Part shown: positions 63,087 to 64,000 of the stretch, one piece after another
Layout of the letters: every line of letters begins with the position of its first letter
Position numbering within the stretch: the first letter of the stretch is position 1
Assembly (NCBI RefSeq): GCF_002086455.1
Contig: NZ_MVHC01000003.1
Location: forward strand, 248,001-312,000
Length of the DNA: 64,000 nt
Direction of reading: 5' to 3'
From: Mycolicibacter algericus DSM 45454
Lineage (GTDB): Bacteria > Actinomycetota > Actinomycetes > Mycobacteriales > Mycobacteriaceae
Notes under the pieces: generated by a model
The model's input: only the letters and a program-made list of their open reading frames with translations
Databases searched by the model: none
Told to the model about the DNA's origin: nothing
Made by a program: the position numbers and the translations under genes

Positions 63087-63574
63087 CGTTGGCCCCGGAC
63101 CGACGCCGTGCACCGCAGCCACCCCGGTCCGGCAGCACCGACCGGCCGGTGGAGTTCTGGTCGACGTCGGCCATCCGCGCCGCACTGCAGACCGGCGACA
63201 TCGCCACCTGGCAGCTCATCGTGGTCGCACTCAAGCGCGACCCGTACGGGCGCACCGCCCGGCAGGTCGAAGAAGTCCTGGCGGGTACCGGCCCCTACGG
63301 CATCTCCAAGGCGCTGTCGGAGGTGCTGACCCGTGCCCGGGCCCACCTGGAGGCCAACGAGCGCGCCGAGGTCGCCCGCCACGTGCGAGTGCTGATCGAG
63401 CGGTCGGGCCTGAGCCAGGAGGAGTTCTGCTCGCGGGCCGGCGTGCCCGCCGACACGCTTCGCGAGTACCTCGACGGCACCGTCAGCCCGCCGGCCTCGC
63501 TGATGATCCGGATGCGCCGACTGTCGGACCGGTTCGTCAAACTGCAGACTCGCGGCGCACCCGACGTGCTGTAG
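63083..63574 (+). CDS. helix-turn-helix protein (Rv0201c type)
   Basis: 163 residues. The C-terminal half has a Cro/XRE-like helix-turn-helix (RSGLSQEEFCSRAGVPADTLREYLDG) and a basic tail; the N-terminal half (FWSTSAIRAALQTGDIATWQLIVVALKRD) is helical. GTG 63083 overlaps the mmpL11 stop by 4 nt, so it is co-translated with the transporter. It may regulate that operon, which is inferred from the motif and coupling only. Confidence 0.85.
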   Translation: MTLAPDRRRAPQPPRSGSTDRPVEFWSTSAIRAALQTGDIATWQLIVVALKRDPYGRTARQVEEVLAGTGPYGISKALSEVLTRARAHLEANERAEVARHVRVLIERSGLSQEEFCSRAGVPADTLREYLDGTVSPPASLMIRMRRLSDRFVKLQTRGAPDVL

Positions 63575-63583
63575 CCGCCGGGG

Positions 63584-64000
63584 TCAGCGCGCGTGGATCG
63601 GTGACATCTCCAGCACCATCCACTGGCCGCCCCGCTTGGTCAGGGTCACCCGCACCGGCACCACCGCCTGCTTGACCTGCTGGTTCGCCACGGTCTGAAC
63701 GCTGCGCAGCACCACCGCGACCCGAGCCGCCGACGGACCGAGCGCCTCGACGCCGGCACTGAGGTTCTGCGCGTCGACCGCGATGTTGCGGTTGGCCATC
63801 TCGGTGGCGGTCCGGCCGATGCTTTCCCGGAAGGCGTTGACCCGGTCCGGGACCATGAACGTCGCCGCCTTCTCGATCGACGCGTCCGGGTTGGCCGGTG
63901 ACACCGTCGCCGCCGCCTCAGCCATGGCGACCGCCGTCTTGACCACCTCGCCGGAGTCCGCCTCCAGCTCCTGGTCCGGCACCGTCCAGCGCAGGTATCC
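63584..64000 (-). CDS. Mce-associated membrane protein, C-terminal part (truncated by window edge)
   Basis: The frame is open through the right edge; residues visible begin GYLRWTVPDQELEAD and end MVLEMSPIHAR. The visible domain has the alpha/beta layout of Mce-associated (Mam/Omam) proteins, with about 100 residues of helix followed by strands (ARVAVVLRSVQTV, AVVPVRVTLTKRGGQWMVLEM). The adjoining Rv0201c-like gene suggests the Rv0200 position. These single-pass proteins stabilise Mce lipid importers. The N-terminus and membrane helix are outside the window. Confidence 0.75.
   Translation of the reverse strand, partial: GYLRWTVPDQELEADSGEVVKTAVAMAEAAATVSPANPDASIEKAATFMVPDRVNAFRESIGRTATEMANRNIAVDAQNLSAGVEALGPSAARVAVVLRSVQTVANQQVKQAVVPVRVTLTKRGGQWMVLEMSPIHAR

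Overview
The window is high-GC actinobacterial DNA and is clearly mycobacterial. It carries aftD, the trehalose monomycolate flippase mmpL3, mmpL11, an Rv0203-type hemophore, R2lox, a PGRS glycine-rich protein, a Mce-associated protein and many fadE/fadD genes. Reading left to right, the backbone follows M. tuberculosis Rv0237 down to Rv0200 in reverse order. The species cannot be fixed from sequence alone; a non-tuberculous Mycobacteriaceae genome is the safest statement. I saw no rRNA, tRNA, CRISPR array or insertion sequence.

Layout. 1-9 kb: 5' end of lpqI (edge-truncated), an Rv0236A-like peptide, aftD, a proline-rich membrane protein, gabD1, then a TetR-R2lox operon with a perfect palindromic operator. 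9-11.6 kb: wrbA, a 212-nt remnant of an FMN reductase, an LLM flavin oxidoreductase and a divergent marR. 11.7-16.8 kb: a phosphotriesterase-like lactonase and two copies of a divergent TetR / MpaB-family oxygenase module; the first oxygenase copy carries two compensating frameshifts. 16.8-21.1 kb: acyltransferase, PgfA-like DUF3068 protein and a polytopic protein (Rv0228-Rv0226c). 21.1-24.3 kb: an unusual membrane operon with cytochrome-oxidase subunit III-like and IV-like proteins and two mutually homologous polytopic proteins, no oxidase subunits I/II, and a divergent TetR. 24.3-28.3 kb: DCC protein, glycosyltransferase, methyltransferase, and an aldehyde dehydrogenase behind a KstR-type box and a MIRU-like repeat. 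28.3-43.1 kb: lipid-metabolism island (FadE5-like dehydrogenase, arylamine N-acetyltransferase, PlsC, FadD12, WS/DGAT, two esterases, a FadE pair, double-hotdog hydratase, FadE3). 43.1-46 kb: a PGRS protein with an ordinary signal peptide instead of a PE domain, and an unassigned FAD oxidoreductase. 46-64 kb: fadD4, pckA, an Rv0210/Rv0209-like NTPase pair (one with five in-frame 57-bp repeats), trmB, an NYN-like protein, mmpL3, an AI-2E/PerM protein, an LPG-synthase-like protein, hemophore, mmpL11, an HTH protein, and an edge-truncated Mce-associated protein.

How it fits together. The conserved backbone is cell-envelope assembly (AftD, MmpL3, PgfA, MmpL11, acyltransferase, glycosyltransferase). 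Between the backbone genes sit separately regulated insertions, each with its own TetR or MarR regulator, dealing with flavin/heme oxidoreductases and lipid or sterol catabolism. Two sites matching the KstR consensus suggest part of the lipid island responds to cholesterol metabolites. The least explained parts are the oxidase-like membrane operon, the duplicated TetR-oxygenase modules and the PGRS/FAD-oxidoreductase pair.
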